From assembly GCA_020638735.1 (NCBI GenBank), contig JACKHZ010000014.1, positions 62,001 through 126,000 of the forward strand: 64,000 nt of DNA, read 5' to 3'. The DNA is from Planctomycetota bacterium (lineage in GTDB: Bacteria; Planctomycetota; UBA1135; UBA2386). Below are positions 21,364 to 31,043 of the stretch, piece by piece. Position 1 is the stretch's first letter; each line of letters begins with the position of its first letter. The notes beneath the pieces are model-generated. The model was not told the origin of the DNA. It saw nothing but the letters and a program-made list of their open reading frames with translations, and made no database searches. The position numbers and the translations under genes are program-made.

Positions 21364-21981
21364 TCAGCAGCGCGTCAGCACGAAGCTGGCCGCGGCCTCG
21401 ATCGCCGCTTCGAGGTGCTGCGCGGCGGTGAACCCGCTCTGCTTGCGCGGCGCCAGCGAGTGATCGCCGTCGGCGAACCAGCGCACCTCGATCGCGTCGC
21501 CCAGCGCGTAGCCGCCGACCTCGTCAGGCGTGCCGAACGGGTCGCGCTCGCCCTGCAGGATCAGCGTCTGCGTGCGCAGCGTCGCCAGGTGCGCGGTGCG
21601 CAGCTGCTCGGGCTTCTTCGGCGGATGGAACGGATAGCCGACGGCGACGCAGGCGATCGCGCGCAGCTCGTCGGCGACGGTGGTGGCGACGCGACCGCCC
21701 ATCGACTTGCCGACCAGCGCCAGCGGGCCGCGCACTTCGGCGGCGAGCGCCTTCGTCGTGGCCTGCAGCACCGGCAGGCGGTCCGGGCCGGGGCGGCGGC
21801 CGTCGCGGCGCGCGGCCATGTACGGGAACTCGAAGCGCCACACCGCGAGGCCTGCAGCGGCGAGGCCGCGGGCGAACGCGGCGAGGAACTCGTGCTCCAT
21901 GCCGGCGCCGGCGCCGTGCGCCAGCAGCACGGTCGCGGGCGCGTCGCTCGGGCCGTCACGCAGGATGGGCACGTCGCACAT
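21364..21981 (-). CDS. KANL3/TEX30-like alpha/beta hydrolase
   Basis: 205 residues, cytoplasmic. Features are LLAHGAGAGMEHEF near the N-terminus, FRFEFPYM-type strand (WRFEFPYMAARRDGR), nucleophile elbow VGKSMGGR (Ser), acid in QGERDPFG and base in DGDHSL. This is the bacterial branch of the KANL3/TEX30 dienelactone-hydrolase-like family; a small-molecule esterase role is likely but the substrate is unknown. ATG 21981 is the best start by alignment to the family's usual first strand. The gene converges on the DUF3500 gene. Confidence 0.88.
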   Translation of the reverse strand: MCDVPILRDGPSDAPATVLLAHGAGAGMEHEFLAAFARGLAAAGLAVWRFEFPYMAARRDGRRPGPDRLPVLQATTKALAAEVRGPLALVGKSMGGRVATTVADELRAIACVAVGYPFHPPKKPEQLRTAHLATLRTQTLILQGERDPFGTPDEVGGYALGDAIEVRWFADGDHSLAPRKQSGFTAAQHLEAAIEAAASFVLTRC

Positions 21982-22147
21982 CGGGCGCAGCTTGTGGGCG
22001 GGACCGCGCGCAGGCAAGGGGCGCCGGCCGGCTCGCAGGTCGGCGCCCGGCCCGCGTCGGCCGGGCATCGTGCCCGAGCGGGTGGCCATGCCGTGACGAA
22101 GTCCTAGGCTGGTGCGCGCCGCCGACCGCGGCGGTGAAGAGGACCCC

Positions 22148-23527
22148 ATGAAACGACATCTGCTGACCGCCATCCCGTTGTTCGCGTTCGCCGCCGCCGG
22201 CACCGCGCAACACACCGTGCTCATGACCGCCGGAACGAGCGACGAGCGCACGCTCGGCCTCGACGCGCCGGAGCTGGACCTGATCCGCAACGACGAGATC
22301 TACGCCGTGACGCCGCTGCCGGGCACCGCCTACACGGCGTGGCCGTTCCTGCCGACCAGCCTCGAATGGTACTACGTCGGCGACGGCGACGGTGACGCGC
22401 AGTACGTCGAGGCCTCGACCGACGGCCCCGGCGGCGCGATCGACGCGATCTTCGTCAAGAGCGGCGCCGTCGGCCCGGTGTCCCCGCGCGACGTGTTCTT
22501 CAGCATCGCCAGCACGAACACCCATCTGCCCGGCGTCAGCACCGCCGACGTGGTGCGCTACTCGGCGCAAGGCGTGCGCGAGGTGTTCGTCAGCGAGGCG
22601 CAGCTGATGACCGCGACCGGCGGCACCAGCCTCAACCTCGACGCGCTGTGCCAGACGCCGGCCGGGGACCTGCTGCTGTCGTTCTCGCTGACCGAGACGC
22701 TGGCGATCGGCAGCGTCGACGACGGCGACCTGCTGCTGATCCCGGCGGCGGCGATCACCTACGACGCCGACGGCAACGTCGCCGCGATCGCCGCCGACTC
22801 GGTGGCGCTGGTCGCGACCCAGGCCGACCTGATCGCGATGGTGAACAACAGCGGCTTCCACACCTCGGTCGGCGGCACCGTGACGACGTCGTTCGACCTG
22901 ACGGGCCTCGAGGTCGATCCGAACGGCGGCACCTTCGTGGCGCCGCAGGACCCGACGATCGTGCTGCCCGACCTGCTGTTCTGCTGGAACGACTTCAGCA
23001 ACGACGGGGCGCTGATCTCGACCGCCGGCGGCGGCAGCATCGGCGTCGTCAACGGCGTGGCGATGGGCTCGACGGTGGCGACGCAGGGCGACCAGATCGG
23101 CTGGCTGCCGGACAGCACCGGCACCAACGGCCCCGGCGGGCTGGCGCTGATCCCGCTGCAGCCGGCCAGCTACGCGGTGCTGAACTACCCGCGCAACCTG
23201 CACACCCAGGGTACCGGCCAGACGCTGCTGCAGATCCAGTTGAGCGGCGGCACGCCGGGCGGCGCCAGCGTCATCGCGCTGTCGGTCGAGTCGGCGATCG
23301 CCAACGGCGCGTTCCCGGTGATCGCGGCGCCGGCGCCGTTCGTCGGCGAGTTCGGCATGACGGCGCCGGCGATCCTCGGCGTCTACTTCCACGACGCGAT
23401 GGGCAACACGCAGAGCGACTTGCTGATCCTGGCCACGCCGCCGCTGTCGGGCGCGAACATCAGCGTGCAGGCGCTGGACGTGTCGACCTTCCAGCTGTCG
23501 ACGCCGGGCGCGCTCAGCTTCCTGTAG
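22148..23527 (+). CDS. Secreted protein of unknown function with C-terminal beta module
   Basis: 459 residues. The signal peptide is MKRHLLTAIPLFAFAAAG with cleavage near TAQ; GAAGAGGA upstream supports ATG 22148 over an in-frame GTG at 22112. The body is all-beta, Asp/Gly-rich, with many VGDGDGDAQ-like turns and a possible propeller or choice-of-anchor-type fold. The last 110 residues (LHTQGTGQTLLQIQLSGG onward) form a beta-sandwich-like tail similar in style to the tails of the other secreted proteins in this window. No catalytic motif was found. Its 3' end overlaps the thioesterase gene by 14 bp. Confidence 0.85.
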   Translation: MKRHLLTAIPLFAFAAAGTAQHTVLMTAGTSDERTLGLDAPELDLIRNDEIYAVTPLPGTAYTAWPFLPTSLEWYYVGDGDGDAQYVEASTDGPGGAIDAIFVKSGAVGPVSPRDVFFSIASTNTHLPGVSTADVVRYSAQGVREVFVSEAQLMTATGGTSLNLDALCQTPAGDLLLSFSLTETLAIGSVDDGDLLLIPAAAITYDADGNVAAIAADSVALVATQADLIAMVNNSGFHTSVGGTVTTSFDLTGLEVDPNGGTFVAPQDPTIVLPDLLFCWNDFSNDGALISTAGGGSIGVVNGVAMGSTVATQGDQIGWLPDSTGTNGPGGLALIPLQPASYAVLNYPRNLHTQGTGQTLLQIQLSGGTPGGASVIALSVESAIANGAFPVIAAPAPFVGEFGMTAPAILGVYFHDAMGNTQSDLLILATPPLSGANISVQALDVSTFQLSTPGALSFL

Positions 23528-23924
23528 CGGGCCGCGGCTGCAGCAGGAACGGGAACGTGCCCTTCGCCACCAGCCGCCCGTCCTGCCGCACTTCGCTCTC
23601 GCACACGGCCATCGTTCGTCCGATGCGCAGCGGCGTCGCCACCGCGACCAGATCGCCCATGCCCGGCCGCGCCGCGGCGAGGAACTGCATCGAGCAACCG
23701 GTGCCGGTCATCGTGCGGCCGTCGCCGAGCCGCGGCCACAGCAGGTAGACGGCGGCGGTGTCGGCGAGCGCCGTCAGCACGCCGCCCTGCACGACGCCCG
23801 CTTCCTGCAGCAGCTCGTCGCGCACCGGCAGGTGCACCTCGCTGCGTTCGGCGGTGCTCTCGACCAGGCGCATGCCGAGCAGGCGGTTGACCGGCGCGCG
23901 GTCGAACTCGTCGTGAGGGTTCAC
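23514..23924 (-). CDS. PaaI-type hotdog thioesterase
   Basis: 136 residues. The hotdog-fold signature is visible: VVQGGVLTALADTAAVYLLW (helix with conserved Gly and Asp) and MQFLAAARPGMGDL on the following strands. Members hydrolyse acyl- or aryl-CoA thioesters. The GTG start at 23924 overlaps the TGA of the upstream ferredoxin gene (GTGA), so translation is probably coupled. Substrate cannot be inferred. Confidence 0.88.
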   Translation of the reverse strand: MNPHDEFDRAPVNRLLGMRLVESTAERSEVHLPVRDELLQEAGVVQGGVLTALADTAAVYLLWPRLGDGRTMTGTGCSMQFLAAARPGMGDLVAVATPLRIGRTMAVCESEVRQDGRLVAKGTFPFLLQPRPATGS

Positions 23925-24316
23925 TCGCCGTGCGCGCCGGCCGGCGGCAGCGGCGCCGTGGTGATCAGGTTCTCGGTGACCAGTTCGCCGCCGATCAGGT
24001 GCCGTTGCACGATCTGCTCGAGCACTTCGGGCGTGCAGTCGCGGTAGTAGGCGCCCTCGGGGTAGACCAGCGCGATCGGGCCGTTGCCGCAGATTCGCAG
24101 GCAGTGCGACTTGTTGCGCTGGATTGCACCGGACGTCGACAGGCCGAGCTCCTGCAGGCGGTTCTTCAGGAAGTCCCACGAGCGCAGGCTCAGCTCCTTG
24201 TCGCAGCACTTCGGCGACGACTGGTCGCAGCACAGGAAGATGTGCCGTTGCGCCTGGTGCATGCCGATCTTGTCGACGACCTTGGCCTCGGCTTCGGGGG
24301 ACAGCTCGTTCTGCAT
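23921..24316 (-). CDS. Thioredoxin-like 2Fe-2S ferredoxin
   Basis: 131 residues. It shows the thioredoxin-like ferredoxin pattern: an N-terminal HIFLCCDQSSPKCC cluster, the helix WDFLKNRLQELGL, then SHCLRICGNGP and VYPEGAYYRDCTPEVLEQI. Cysteines in the first cluster plus the two in HCLRIC coordinate a 2Fe-2S centre in this family. It is a soluble electron carrier; partner unknown. It is coupled to the downstream thioesterase gene by a 4-base overlap. Confidence 0.92.
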   Translation of the reverse strand: MQNELSPEAEAKVVDKIGMHQAQRHIFLCCDQSSPKCCDKELSLRSWDFLKNRLQELGLSTSGAIQRNKSHCLRICGNGPIALVYPEGAYYRDCTPEVLEQIVQRHLIGGELVTENLITTAPLPPAGAHGE

Positions 24317-24406
24317 GGCGGAACGATGCCGCGCCCGGGCTCGCGGCGCCAGCGCGGCAGTCGAGGCTTGCGCGGGGCACGCGCCCCGCGTTCGCTACTC
24401 CGCGCG

Positions 24407-25312
24407 ATGACCGACCACCCGTTCCGCCACGTCCTGCCCGCGATCACCACGCCGTTCACCCAGGACGACCGCGTCGACCATGCCTTCCTCGGCAAGCACG
24501 CGAAGTGGCAGCTCGACGCCGGCTGCAGCGGCATCATCCCGCTCGGCTCGCTCGGCGAAGGCGCGACGCTCGACTTCGACGAGAAGGTCGCGATCCTCGA
24601 GACGCTGGTCGCGACGGCCGGCAGCAAGCCGGTGTTGCCGGGTATCGCCGCGCTGAGCACGCGCCAGGCGCAGAAGCTCGCCGAGGCGGCGAAGCAGGCC
24701 GGCTGCCGCGGCCTGATGGTGCTGCCCGCCTACGTGCACAAGGGCGAGCTGCGCGAGGCCGAGGCGCACGTGTCGGCGGTGATCGCCGCGACCGACCTGC
24801 CGTGCATGCTCTACAACAACCCGATCGCCTACGGCACCGACTTCACGCCGCAGTGCATCGCGCGCCTCGCCGAGAAGCACGCGAACCTGCGCGCGGTCAA
24901 GGAGTCGAGCGGCGACAGCCGCCGCGTGTCGGGTGTGCTCGCGCTGCTCGACGGCCGCATCGACGTGCTGGTCGGCATGGACGACATGCTGGTCGAAGGC
25001 GTCGCCGTCGGCTGCAAGGGCTGGGTCGCGGGCCTGGTCAACGCGTTCCCGAAGGAGTCGGTGCAGCTGTTCGAGCTGGCGCGCGACCGGAAGCACGCCG
25101 AGGCCACCGCGCTGTATCGGTGGTTCCTGCCGCTCTTGCGGCTCGACACCGTGCCGGAGTTCGTGCAGCTGATCAAGCTGGTGCAGCAACAGGTCGGCAT
25201 GGGCGACGAGCGCTGCCGGCTGCCGCGGCTGCCGGTGGTGGGGGCGATGCGCGAGCACGCGCTGCAGGTCATCGCCGACGCGCTGGCGAAGCGACCGGAG
25301 GTGCAGGCGTGA
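24407..25312 (+). CDS. DapA-family lyase/dehydratase (dihydrodipicolinate synthase-like)
   Basis: 301 residues forming a class I aldolase TIM barrel. GSLGEGATL matches the pyruvate-binding GTTGE region, YNNP carries the catalytic Tyr (about 145), and AVKESSGD carries the Schiff-base Lys (about 167). The following gene is an oxoglutarate-semialdehyde-type dehydrogenase overlapping by 4 bp. In known pathways this pair degrades hydroxyproline (pyrroline-hydroxycarboxylate deaminase) or sugar acids (keto-deoxy-aldonate dehydratase). A catabolic role is therefore more likely than lysine synthesis; which substrate applies is not decided. Confidence 0.85.
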   Translation: MTDHPFRHVLPAITTPFTQDDRVDHAFLGKHAKWQLDAGCSGIIPLGSLGEGATLDFDEKVAILETLVATAGSKPVLPGIAALSTRQAQKLAEAAKQAGCRGLMVLPAYVHKGELREAEAHVSAVIAATDLPCMLYNNPIAYGTDFTPQCIARLAEKHANLRAVKESSGDSRRVSGVLALLDGRIDVLVGMDDMLVEGVAVGCKGWVAGLVNAFPKESVQLFELARDRKHAEATALYRWFLPLLRLDTVPEFVQLIKLVQQQVGMGDERCRLPRLPVVGAMREHALQVIADALAKRPEVQA

Positions 25313-26880
25313 GCGCGCACGAGGGCGCGCACTTCGTCGCCGGCGCGGTCGAGCCGGGCGGCGGCGAGCCGTTCCATGGCGTCGACCCGAAGTCTGGCGC
25401 GGAGCTGGCCCCGGCGTACCTCGAGGCGACCGGCGAACAGATCGAACGCGCGGCGCAGGCCGCCGGCGCCGCCGCCGCGGCGTTCGCCGCGACCTCGCCG
25501 CAGCAGCGCGCCGCGCTGTTGCGCGCGATCGGCGACGGCCTCAACGCGCTCGGCGACACGCTGGTCGAACGGGTCACCGCCGAGACCGCGCTGCCGGCGG
25601 CCCGCGTCAACGGCGAACGCGCCCGCACCGTGCTGCAGCTCGGCCAGTTCGCCGACCTGATCGAAGAGGGCTCGTGGGTCGACGCGCGCATCGACCGCGC
25701 CCAGCCCGATCGCCAGCCGCTGCCCAAGCCCGACCTGCGCCGCATGCTGGTGCCGCTCGGCCCGGTGGTGGTGTTCGGCGCCAGCAACTTCCCGCTCGCC
25801 TACTCGGTCGCCGGCGGCGACACCGCGTCGTCGCTCGCCGCCGGCTGCCCGGTGATCGTCAAGGGCCACCCGGCGCACCCCGGCACCAGCGAGCTGGTCG
25901 GCCGCGTCGTGCACGACGCCGTGCAGCGCCTCGGCCTGCCGGCGGGCACGTTCTCGCTGCTGCACGGCCGCAGCAACGCGCTCGGTGCGGCGCTGGTGCA
26001 GCACCCGGCGGTGCAGGCGGTCGGCTTCACCGGCTCGCACGCTGGCGGCCGCGCGCTGTTCGATCTCGCCGCGCGCCGCGCGCAGCCGATCCCGGTGTTC
26101 GCCGAGATGGGCTCCGCCAACCCGGTCGTGGTGCTGCCCAACGCGCTCGCCGCGCGCGGCGCCGACGTCGCCGCGGCGCTCGCGGCGTCGGCGCTGATGG
26201 CGCAGGGGCAGTTCTGCACCAGCCCCGGCATCGTGTTGACGCTCGACGGCCCCGGCAACGACGCGTTCGTCGCGGTGCTGCGCGAGAAGCTGACCGGCGC
26301 TGCTGCCGGGCCGACGGTGCACGCGTCGATCCGCGCCGGCTACGAACGCGCGCTCGGCGAGGTGAAGGCGCTGCCGGTGACCGCGGTCAGCAGCGCGGTG
26401 GCCAGCGGCAGCAGCGACGTCTGTCCTGTTCTCCTCGCCGCGACGCCGTCGGCCGTGCTCGACAACCCGCGGCTGCGCAGCGAGATCTACGGGCCGGCGG
26501 TGCTGCACGTGACCTGCAGGGACGCGGCGGAGCTGCGGCGCGTGTGCGAGTCGTTCGACGGCCACCTGACGGCGACCGTGCACGGCGACGGCGGCGACCT
26601 CGCCGCGTATCCGGAAGTGATCGCCGCGCTGCGTCGCCGCGTCGGTCGGCTGATCGCCAACGGCGTGCCGACCGGCGTCGAGGTCTGCCCGTCGATGGTG
26701 CACGGCGGTCCCTACCCGGCGGCCACCGATCCGCGCTTCTCGGCGGTCGGCACGTCGTCGATCCAGCGCTGGGTGCGTCCGGCGTGCTGGCAGGACTGGC
26801 CGCAGGCGCTGCTGCCCGAGGAGCTGCGCGACGACAACCCGCGCGGCGTGCGCCGCACGATCGACGGGCGGGTCGTCTAG
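25309..26880 (+). CDS. Aldehyde dehydrogenase, probable 2-oxoglutarate-semialdehyde dehydrogenase
   Basis: 523 residues, NAD(P)-dependent ALDH fold. VVVFGASNFPLAYSVAGGD is typical of the ketoglutarate-semialdehyde/2,5-dioxovalerate branch, FAEMGSANPVVV holds the general-base Glu, and GQFCTSPG holds the catalytic Cys. GFTGSHAGGRALFD is the coenzyme loop. Length fits that branch. The GTG start overlaps the stop of the DapA-family gene (GTGA). Together they would convert a deoxy-keto acid or pyrroline to 2-oxoglutarate semialdehyde and on to 2-oxoglutarate, which kgd in the window could consume. Pathway assignment is inference. Confidence 0.9.
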   Translation: MSAHEGAHFVAGAVEPGGGEPFHGVDPKSGAELAPAYLEATGEQIERAAQAAGAAAAAFAATSPQQRAALLRAIGDGLNALGDTLVERVTAETALPAARVNGERARTVLQLGQFADLIEEGSWVDARIDRAQPDRQPLPKPDLRRMLVPLGPVVVFGASNFPLAYSVAGGDTASSLAAGCPVIVKGHPAHPGTSELVGRVVHDAVQRLGLPAGTFSLLHGRSNALGAALVQHPAVQAVGFTGSHAGGRALFDLAARRAQPIPVFAEMGSANPVVVLPNALAARGADVAAALAASALMAQGQFCTSPGIVLTLDGPGNDAFVAVLREKLTGAAAGPTVHASIRAGYERALGEVKALPVTAVSSAVASGSSDVCPVLLAATPSAVLDNPRLRSEIYGPAVLHVTCRDAAELRRVCESFDGHLTATVHGDGGDLAAYPEVIAALRRRVGRLIANGVPTGVEVCPSMVHGGPYPAATDPRFSAVGTSSIQRWVRPACWQDWPQALLPEELRDDNPRGVRRTIDGRVV

Positions 26881-26907
26881 CGGCAGCGCTTCGTTCGCAG
26901 CAGCGCG

Positions 26908-27696
26908 CTACTTCTTCACCGCGCCCGGCGCCACCGACTTGGTCGGCTTCGCCTGCTTGCCCTTCTCTTCCTCGATGATCTGCGGGATGCGCTTCCGCAA
27001 CTCCGCCGCACGATCCATCGGGTCCGGGTGCGTGCTGAGCCACGCTGGCCCGCCGCTGCCGAGCGCCGCCATGCGCTCCCACAGCTTCGGCGCCTCGTTG
27101 GGGTCGTAGCCGGCGCGGATCGCGTAGCGGATGCCCTCGATGTCGGCCTCGGATTCGTTGTCGCGGCTGTAGGGCAGGATCACGCCGATCTGGGCGCCGG
27201 CGCCGAGCACGCCCATGACCATGCCCTTGCTCTCGTCGCTCATCTTGCCGAGGCCCATCGCCAGGTCGGCGGCGGTCAGTCCGGCCTGTGTCAGCATGCC
27301 CTGCGTCATGCGCTTGCCGCCGTGGCGCTTGGTCGCGTGCGCGACCTCGTGGCCGAGCACCGCGGCGAGCGCGTCCTCGTTCTGCGTGACGGGCAGGATG
27401 CCGGTGTAGACGGCGATGCGGCCGTTCGGCAGGCAGAACGCGTTGACGACGTCGTCGGCCTTCAGCAGCTTGGCTTCCCACGCGAAGTTCTCGCCCGACG
27501 CGGCGGCGATCTTCTGGGCGACGCGCTGCACCATGTCGTGATCCGGGCCGGACTTCACCTCCGGGTACTGCTCCTGCGCCTCGGCGTAGGCCTGCACGCT
27601 GAGCGGTTCGAGGTCCTCGTCGGAGTAGAAGTTCAGGTCGGCGCAGCCGGCGAGGAGCAGCACCGAGAACAGGCAGGGACGCAGGAAATTCCGCAT
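26908..27696 (-). CDS. M48-family metalloprotease lipoprotein (LoiP/YcaL/BepA-like)
   Basis: 262 residues with lipoprotein signal LLLAGC. The zinc motif GHEVAHATKRHG, the third ligand in NESEADIEG and LSTHPDPMDRAAEL define M48C/Oma1-like peptidases. Such lipoproteins act in envelope protein quality control. The C-terminal tail is Lys-rich. Transcribed divergently from the thiolase gene across about 100 bp. Confidence 0.93.
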   Translation of the reverse strand: MRNFLRPCLFSVLLLAGCADLNFYSDEDLEPLSVQAYAEAQEQYPEVKSGPDHDMVQRVAQKIAAASGENFAWEAKLLKADDVVNAFCLPNGRIAVYTGILPVTQNEDALAAVLGHEVAHATKRHGGKRMTQGMLTQAGLTAADLAMGLGKMSDESKGMVMGVLGAGAQIGVILPYSRDNESEADIEGIRYAIRAGYDPNEAPKLWERMAALGSGGPAWLSTHPDPMDRAAELRKRIPQIIEEEKGKQAKPTKSVAPGAVKK

Positions 27697-27799
27697 CCGG
27701 GCATGTTACGTCGCGCCAGTTGGCGGGCCAGCGCGAGCTGACGAAGTCCGCGGCAGGCGCATTCTTGCGCCGGGTGAGGGCTTGGCCGATGCTCCGCGG

Positions 27800-28999
<1,200 letters not shown>

Positions 29000-29007
29000 G
29001 AGCTGCC

Positions 29008-30975
29008 ATGCGCGACGCGAGCATCCGGTTCGAGGGGCGCACCCTCTATCTGTGCGAGGACGAGACCGAGCTGAAGGCGCAGCTCTACGACGGCGTCGAC
29101 CTGCAGTTCGATGCGCAGCGCAAGCTGATCGACAACATCTCGACCGACGAGCTGACCCCCGGCTGGGTCTGCTACTACTACGACGAGACGCTGGCGCGCT
29201 ACTGCCTGGTCGGCCTGCGCGGCGGCAACGTGCAGAAGGACGCGATCAAGAACGGGCGCTTCTCGGTGATCGTCAGCGGCGTCTCCAAGGGCTGCGGCAG
29301 CTCGCGCGAGACGGCGCCGTTCTCGGAGCTGAAGGCCGGCGTGCAGCTGGTCATCGCCAAGAACATCGAGAAGATCTACGGCCAGAACTGCCAGAACATC
29401 GGCCTCCTGACCTCGACCGACTTCTCGCTGATCGAGCGCATCAAGCAGGGCGAGGCGATCCCGATCGACGAGTTCACCAAGGGCCTCGATCCGATCGCCA
29501 CCGAGATCGTGCGGCACGGCGGCCTGTTCGCCTACAACAAGGCGCGCCTCGAAGGGCGCACCGCGCCGCCGGCGGTCGCGACCAGTGCGCGACCGATGAC
29601 GCTGTGCGAGAAGATCATCAGTAACCGCGCCATCGCCGACGCCAAGACCGGCAAGCTCGGCATCCCGGCGGTCGCGCCGGGCGACGCGCTGTTCGTGCGC
29701 ACCGACGTGCGCTTCAGCCACGAATACGTGACGCCGATGGCCGAGGCGCTGTTCAAGATGGGCCTCGGCGAGGACGCCAAGATCACCGATCCGAAGTCGG
29801 TGTTCGCGTTCCGCGACCACCTGACGTTCCTCGACCGCGTGATGCCCGAGGCGCACGTCAAGATGGGGCTGAAGGAGCAGGCGGCGTCGCTGGCGACGGT
29901 GCAGGAGTCGTTCACCAAGGCGCAGGGCGTGCGCCTCTACGGCGAGGTCGAGCGCGGCGGCCACACGGTCGGCTCCGAAGGCATCTGCCACAACATCGTC
30001 ATCGAAGACCTCGCCGAGCCGGGCCAGCTGGTGATCGGCACCGACAGCCACACCTGCATGGGCGGCGCGCTCGGCTGCTTCGCCTTCGGCGTCGGCTCGA
30101 CCGACATGGCCAACAGCTGGTTCACCAAGGACGTGCGCGTCAAGGTGCCGGAGTCGGTGCGGGTCAACCTCACGGGTGCCTTGCGCGACGGCGTCGCCGC
30201 CAAGGACGTGATGCTGCACCTGCTCAGCGACCAGTTCTTCAAGTCGGGCGAGGGCATCGGCAAGGTGCTCGAGTTCGCCGGCGCGGGCACGATGGCGCTG
30301 TCGCTCGACGAGCGCGCGACGCTGACCAACATGGCGGTCGAGGCCGGCGGCTTCACCGGCATCATCGAGGCCGACGAGGTGGTGGTGGAGCACATCCACG
30401 CGCTGCGCGGTACCGACAAGGACAAGTTGCGCGCCCAGATCGTCAAGGCCGACGCCGGCGCGTCGTACTGCAAGACCTTCGACATCGACCTGGCGACGGT
30501 CGCGCCGACGGTGGCGACGCCCGGCGACCCGCGCAACGGCATCGCGCTCGACGTGTTCCGCCAGCAGAAGGGCGAGGTCAAGGTCGACATCGCCTACGGC
30601 GGCTCGTGCACCGGTGGCAAGAAGGCGGACATGGACATGTACGCCGAGGTGGTGCGCAAGGCCGTCGACAAGGGGCTGAGCCTGAAGGCCAAGACCTACA
30701 TCCAATTCGGCAGCCAGCGCATCCGCGACTACGCCGAGAAGATGGGCTACGTGCAGCTGTTCGAGTCGGCCGGCGTCGAGCTGATCGACCCGAGCTGTGG
30801 CGCGTGCATCAAGGCGGGGCCGGGCGTGTCGTTCACCAAGGACGAGGTCACGGTGTCGGCGATCAACCGCAACTTCCCCGGCCGCTCGGGCCCGGGGGAC
30901 GTGTATCTGGCGAGCCCCTACGTGGTCGTCGCCAGCGCGTTCCTCGGCTACGTCGGCGGACCGGACGAGCTGTAG
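29008..30975 (+). CDS. Aconitase-family hydratase with N-terminal swivel domain
   Basis: 655 residues. Residues 20-185 are the swivel (LeuD-like) domain with VSGVSKGCGSSRETAP. Residues 197-655 are the LeuC-like catalytic part with GTDSHTCMGG (Cys350) and SCGACIKAG (Cys597, Cys600), the three 4Fe-4S ligands. In aconitase A and usual LeuCD fusions the swivel is C-terminal; here it is N-terminal, as in AcnB but without the AcnB HEAT domain. Candidate substrates are isopropylmalate, homocitrate, citrate or methylcitrate-like acids. AGGAG precedes ATG 29008, and a strong hairpin follows the stop. Confidence 0.9.
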   Translation: MRDASIRFEGRTLYLCEDETELKAQLYDGVDLQFDAQRKLIDNISTDELTPGWVCYYYDETLARYCLVGLRGGNVQKDAIKNGRFSVIVSGVSKGCGSSRETAPFSELKAGVQLVIAKNIEKIYGQNCQNIGLLTSTDFSLIERIKQGEAIPIDEFTKGLDPIATEIVRHGGLFAYNKARLEGRTAPPAVATSARPMTLCEKIISNRAIADAKTGKLGIPAVAPGDALFVRTDVRFSHEYVTPMAEALFKMGLGEDAKITDPKSVFAFRDHLTFLDRVMPEAHVKMGLKEQAASLATVQESFTKAQGVRLYGEVERGGHTVGSEGICHNIVIEDLAEPGQLVIGTDSHTCMGGALGCFAFGVGSTDMANSWFTKDVRVKVPESVRVNLTGALRDGVAAKDVMLHLLSDQFFKSGEGIGKVLEFAGAGTMALSLDERATLTNMAVEAGGFTGIIEADEVVVEHIHALRGTDKDKLRAQIVKADAGASYCKTFDIDLATVAPTVATPGDPRNGIALDVFRQQKGEVKVDIAYGGSCTGGKKADMDMYAEVVRKAVDKGLSLKAKTYIQFGSQRIRDYAEKMGYVQLFESAGVELIDPSCGACIKAGPGVSFTKDEVTVSAINRNFPGRSGPGDVYLASPYVVVASAFLGYVGGPDEL

Positions 30976-30992
30976 GACCGTGGTCGCGTGGC

Positions 30993-31018
30993 GCACCACG
31001 ACCCGAGGGTCGTGGTGC
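30993..31018. terminator. Bidirectional hairpin terminator between convergent genes
   Basis: GCACCACGACC (30993-31003), loop CGAG, then GGTCGTGGTGC (31008-31018): a perfect 11-bp stem with a 4-base loop, midway between the convergent stops at 30975 and 31044. There is no long U-tract, common in GC-rich genomes. Confidence 0.75.
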
Positions 31019-31043
31019 CGCCGCCGCGAGCCGCTGTCGCGGC

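Noticed and set aside
23514..24380. A single 288-codon gene covering thioesterase and ferredoxin
   Set aside because: The ferredoxin is in another frame with its own start and stop; the two real genes overlap as GTGA.
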